Assembly (NCBI GenBank): GCA_945835865.1
Contig: CAMAJQ010000032.1
Span: forward strand, 1 to 7,423
Reading direction: 5' to 3'
DNA: 7,423 bases
Source of the DNA: an uncultured Clostridia bacterium
GTDB taxonomy: Bacteria > Bacillota > Clostridia > Christensenellales > Borkfalkiaceae
The position numbers were made by a program, and so were the translations under genes. The notes under the pieces were generated by a model. That model was not told the DNA's origin and did not search any database. It worked only from the letters and a program-made list of their open reading frames with translations. Positions 6,302 through 7,423 of this stretch are shown piece after piece. The first letter of the stretch is position 1, and each line of letters begins with the position of its first letter.

Positions 6302-6308
6302 TTCGACA
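6302..6308 (-). promoter_or_regulatory. Spo0A box 2 (perfect, inverted)
   Basis: TTCGACA on the + strand is the exact complement of TGTCGAA. Its start is 29 bp from the start of box 1, in opposite orientation, and it overlaps the weak upstream -35 candidate at 6303-6308. These two are the only exact 7/7 matches I found in the window. Confidence 0.6.
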
Positions 6309-6358
6309 ATTATTCCCGAAGAGCGACAATATTTCTCAAAGCGAATTCTTTCCTCTTT

Positions 6359-6365
6359 CGTCGAA
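6359..6365 (+). promoter_or_regulatory. Spo0A box 3 (6 of 7)
   Basis: CGTCGAA, followed by AAG, differs from consensus only at the first base. It lies between the -35 and -10 regions of the spo0A promoter, where binding would affect RNA polymerase directly. CGTCGAA also occurs in coding sequence here, so alone it would be weak evidence. Confidence 0.35.
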
Positions 6366-6368
6366 AAG

Positions 6369-6377
6369 TGGTACAAT
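6369..6377 (+). promoter_or_regulatory. Extended -10 promoter of spo0A
   Basis: TGG followed by TACAAT (6372-6377) is a good extended -10 element. No recognisable -35 box stands 16-18 bp upstream, which suggests dependence on the extended element or on an activator bound upstream. The start site would be near 6384, leaving a leader of about 105 nt. Confidence 0.55.
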
Positions 6378-6403
6378 AGAGGAAGAAAAAAAAGGACGGC
6401 ACG

Positions 6404-6438
6404 AAAAATGCGGAAACGCCGTTTCGGCGTGCGTTTTT
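6404..6438 (+). terminator. Terminator-like hairpin in spo0A leader
   Basis: ACGCCG (6416-6421) pairs with CGGCGT (6425-6430) around a TTT loop. The stem continues, after a GGAA bulge on the left arm, with AAAAATGC (6404-6411) against GCGTTTTT (6431-6438), so the right arm ends in a T5 run. It lies between the predicted start site and the spo0A ATG, where it could act as an attenuator. A competing smaller hairpin is GAAAC (6413-6417) with GTTTC (6421-6425). Confidence 0.5.
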
Positions 6439-6490
6439 CAAAAACCGTCGGTTGCCGGGCAAAAGAATCTGTCCGGAAAAAGGAGGGAAA

Positions 6491-7240
6491 ATGGAAAAGA
6501 AAAAAATCGTAATCGCACAGGAAAACAGAATGCAGGCGGAAGGAATTGCCGCGGCGTTTGCCCGTTCCGAATCGTTCGGGGTGGCGGGCGTAACGACGGA
6601 CGGGTTACAGGCGGTGTCTCTCGTCGAACGGACGGAAGCGGATCTCTGTATCCTCGATCTGATCCTCCCGTCTCTCGACGGACTCGGCGTGATCGAGAAA
6701 CTGAAAGAGAAAGGGCTGAATACCGCAATCGTCGTATTCAGTGCGTTGACGCGTCAGGAGGTCGTAGACGCGGCGATCGATAAGGGTGCGGCGTATTATC
6801 TGACAAAACCGTGCGAGCCGCAGACTCTCGTTCGTCGGACGGAAGAACTGTTCTTCGGAAAGAAAAAAGAAGAGGGAAGGCGCCCTCTTCCCGGAGCGCT
6901 GGACGAACGCATCAGCAAAATTTTTATTTCCGTAGGCATTCCTCCCCATATCAAGGGGTACGGTTACCTGCGCGAAGGAATCAAAATGGCGGTGAACAAT
7001 CCCGATATCATCAACAATATCACGAAAAAACTTTATCCGATGATCGGTGAAAAATACGACACGACGCCGAGCAAAGTGGAACGCGCCATCCGGCACGCCA
7101 TCGAGGTTGCATGGGCGCGGGGAAGGATCGGCAATATTAACGATCTTTTCGGCGTTCAGACTTATCTCACGAGCGAAAAGCCGACCAACGGCGAATTTAT
7201 CGCGTTGATCGCCGACAAAATGCTTCTCGAGGGGGCGTAA
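6491..7240 (+). CDS. spo0A: Sporulation response regulator Spo0A family
   Basis: Spo0A is the master response regulator of sporulation entry and stationary-phase genes. The 249-residue protein has a receiver domain (about 4-120) and a Spo0A_C DNA-binding domain (about 137-247). The effector part is very well conserved: PPHIKGYGYLREGI from 151 and the helix VERAIRHAIEVAWARG at 196-211, near the B. subtilis sequence, with a PTNGEFIALIADK tail. In the receiver the phosphoacceptor is Asp56 (LDLILPSLDG), the switch residue Ser84 and the conserved Lys106 (LTKP). The acidic pair after strand 1, Asp10-Asp11 in B. subtilis, reads Gln10-Glu11, which is unusual for Mg2+ binding. The linker is short; B. 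subtilis has 267 residues. ATG 6491 has AGGAGG (6481-6486) only 4 nt upstream. Upstream Spo0A boxes suggest autoregulation. No kinase or phosphotransfer gene is adjacent. Confidence 0.96.
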   Translation: MEKKKIVIAQENRMQAEGIAAAFARSESFGVAGVTTDGLQAVSLVERTEADLCILDLILPSLDGLGVIEKLKEKGLNTAIVVFSALTRQEVVDAAIDKGAAYYLTKPCEPQTLVRRTEELFFGKKKEEGRRPLPGALDERISKIFISVGIPPHIKGYGYLREGIKMAVNNPDIINNITKKLYPMIGEKYDTTPSKVERAIRHAIEVAWARGRIGNINDLFGVQTYLTSEKPTNGEFIALIADKMLLEGA

Positions 7241-7252
7241 AGGAGAAGAGAG

Positions 7253-7283
7253 GGATCCTTTCCTCGGGAAAAGGCGAGGATCC
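7253..7283. other. Imperfect hairpin after spo0A
   Basis: GGATCCTTTCC (7253-7263) pairs with GGAAA (7267-7271) and GGATCC (7278-7283), leaving a 6-nt bulge AGGCGA and a TCG loop. It has no T tract on either strand and sits between convergent genes. A role in 3'-end protection is possible. Confidence 0.4.
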
Positions 7284-7290
7284 GGGATCG

Positions 7291-7315
7291 GGCGCGGCAT
7301 GAGGCTGCGCCTTTT
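7291..7315 (+). terminator. Probable spo0A terminator
   Basis: GGCGCGGC (7291-7298) pairs with GCTGCGCC (7304-7311), 8 bp with one G-T pair, around an ATGAG loop, and is followed by TTTT and a pyrimidine-rich stretch. The T run is short, but the stem is GC-rich and the location about 50 nt after the stop fits. Confidence 0.65.
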
Positions 7316-7322
7316 CCGTTCT

Positions 7323-7423
7323 TCAGGCGTCGAAGAGGATCCGGCGGTCTGTTTCTTCGATGCTGCCATTCTTCCAGAAATTTCCGGGTTTTCCTCCGGG
7401 TTTTTCCATTGGGCTTCGTTGTT
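7323..7423 (-). CDS. 3' end of an unidentified convergent gene (partial)
   Basis: Reading leftward from the window edge, one frame is open for 32 codons and ends at TGA (complement of 7323-7325). The visible C-terminus includes EKPGGKPGNFWKNGSIEET and ends RILFDA. The frame stops about 8 nt beyond the spo0A terminator hairpin, the natural place for a convergent gene to end. I do not recognise the family. A second - strand frame runs open through the same stretch and into spo0A but looks like a shadow. The call is tentative because so little is visible. Confidence 0.35.
   Translation of the reverse strand, partial: QRSPMEKPGGKPGNFWKNGSIEETDRRILFDA

Larger units (their letters stand above)
6189..6490 (+). 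other. spo0A upstream regulatory region
   Basis: This 302-nt stretch has no convincing gene; the one open frame from GTG 6204 is Lys/Arg-rich, runs into spo0A in another frame and lacks a ribosome binding site. It contains the Spo0A boxes, promoter and leader hairpin listed separately. A weaker second promoter candidate is TCGACA (6303-6308) with GACAAT (6325-6330), 16 bp apart. Confidence 0.7.

Noticed and set aside
6204..6512. 102-codon open frame upstream of and overlapping spo0A
   Set aside because: Very Lys/Arg-rich, no ribosome binding site, spans the promoter and leader hairpin and ends inside spo0A in another frame.
6605..7369. Long open frame on the - strand opposite spo0A
   Set aside because: Lies opposite conserved spo0A codons and crosses its terminator; a different - strand frame ending at 7323 is a better candidate for the convergent gene.
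1..7423. Mobile elements, CRISPR array, toxin-antitoxin or defence system
   Set aside because: I saw no transposase, integrase, terminal inverted repeats, regularly spaced repeats or recognisable toxin pairs; the genes are housekeeping or regulatory.

Overview
The window looks like a chromosomal, mostly housekeeping stretch from a moderately GC-rich member of the Clostridia (Bacillota). The basis is a Spo0A-family sporulation regulator, a class III (Firmicutes-type) fructose-1,6-bisphosphatase, a DUF1294 membrane protein, NrdR, and strong AGGAG-type ribosome binding sites. Placement near Christensenellales-like gut Clostridia is only a guess from codon usage and protein style.

Region 1 (1-4265, + strand): a sigma-A promoter with an extended -10 box at 13-41 leads, through a leader of about 180 nt, into prfB-tsaD-fbp. 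prfB (peptide release factor 2) is read through a programmed +1 frameshift at an in-frame UGA at codon 26. tsaD (the t6A37 tRNA-modifying enzyme) follows 15 nt later, and fbp about 40-50 nt after that. No strong terminator follows fbp. A terminator-like element on the + strand lies 400 nt further on, beyond the convergent DUF1294 gene.

Region 2 (4284-4855): a small three-helix DUF1294 membrane protein on the - strand. It has an odd leader: an Arg-rich 12-codon mini-ORF whose stop overlaps the start as ATGA, a duplicated start context, and mutually exclusive hairpins. Next to it is the + strand promoter and leader of nrdR.

Region 3 (4856-6188, + strand): nrdR, repressor of ribonucleotide reductase genes, then an unrecognised predicted lipoprotein. 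After these comes a degraded, frameshifted, 3'-truncated class I SAM-methyltransferase remnant and a good intrinsic terminator. The lipoprotein may itself be the surviving outer domain of a larger membrane glycosyltransferase, so this looks like a site of gene decay.

Region 4 (6189-7240, + strand): a 300-nt non-coding region carrying two perfect Spo0A boxes (one per strand) and one near-perfect box, an extended -10 promoter and a terminator-like leader hairpin, followed by spo0A. The Spo0A effector domain is well conserved. The receiver keeps Asp56, Ser84 and Lys106, but the metal-binding Asp-Asp pair reads Gln-Glu. This suggests an autoregulated Spo0A with altered phosphorylation chemistry.

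Region 5 (7241-7423): two hairpins, the second a plausible spo0A terminator, then the likely 3' end of an unidentified convergent - strand gene. I did not find a mobile element, CRISPR array, tRNA or rRNA. The best candidates for new biology are the spo0A control region with its atypical receiver, and the leader of the DUF1294 gene.
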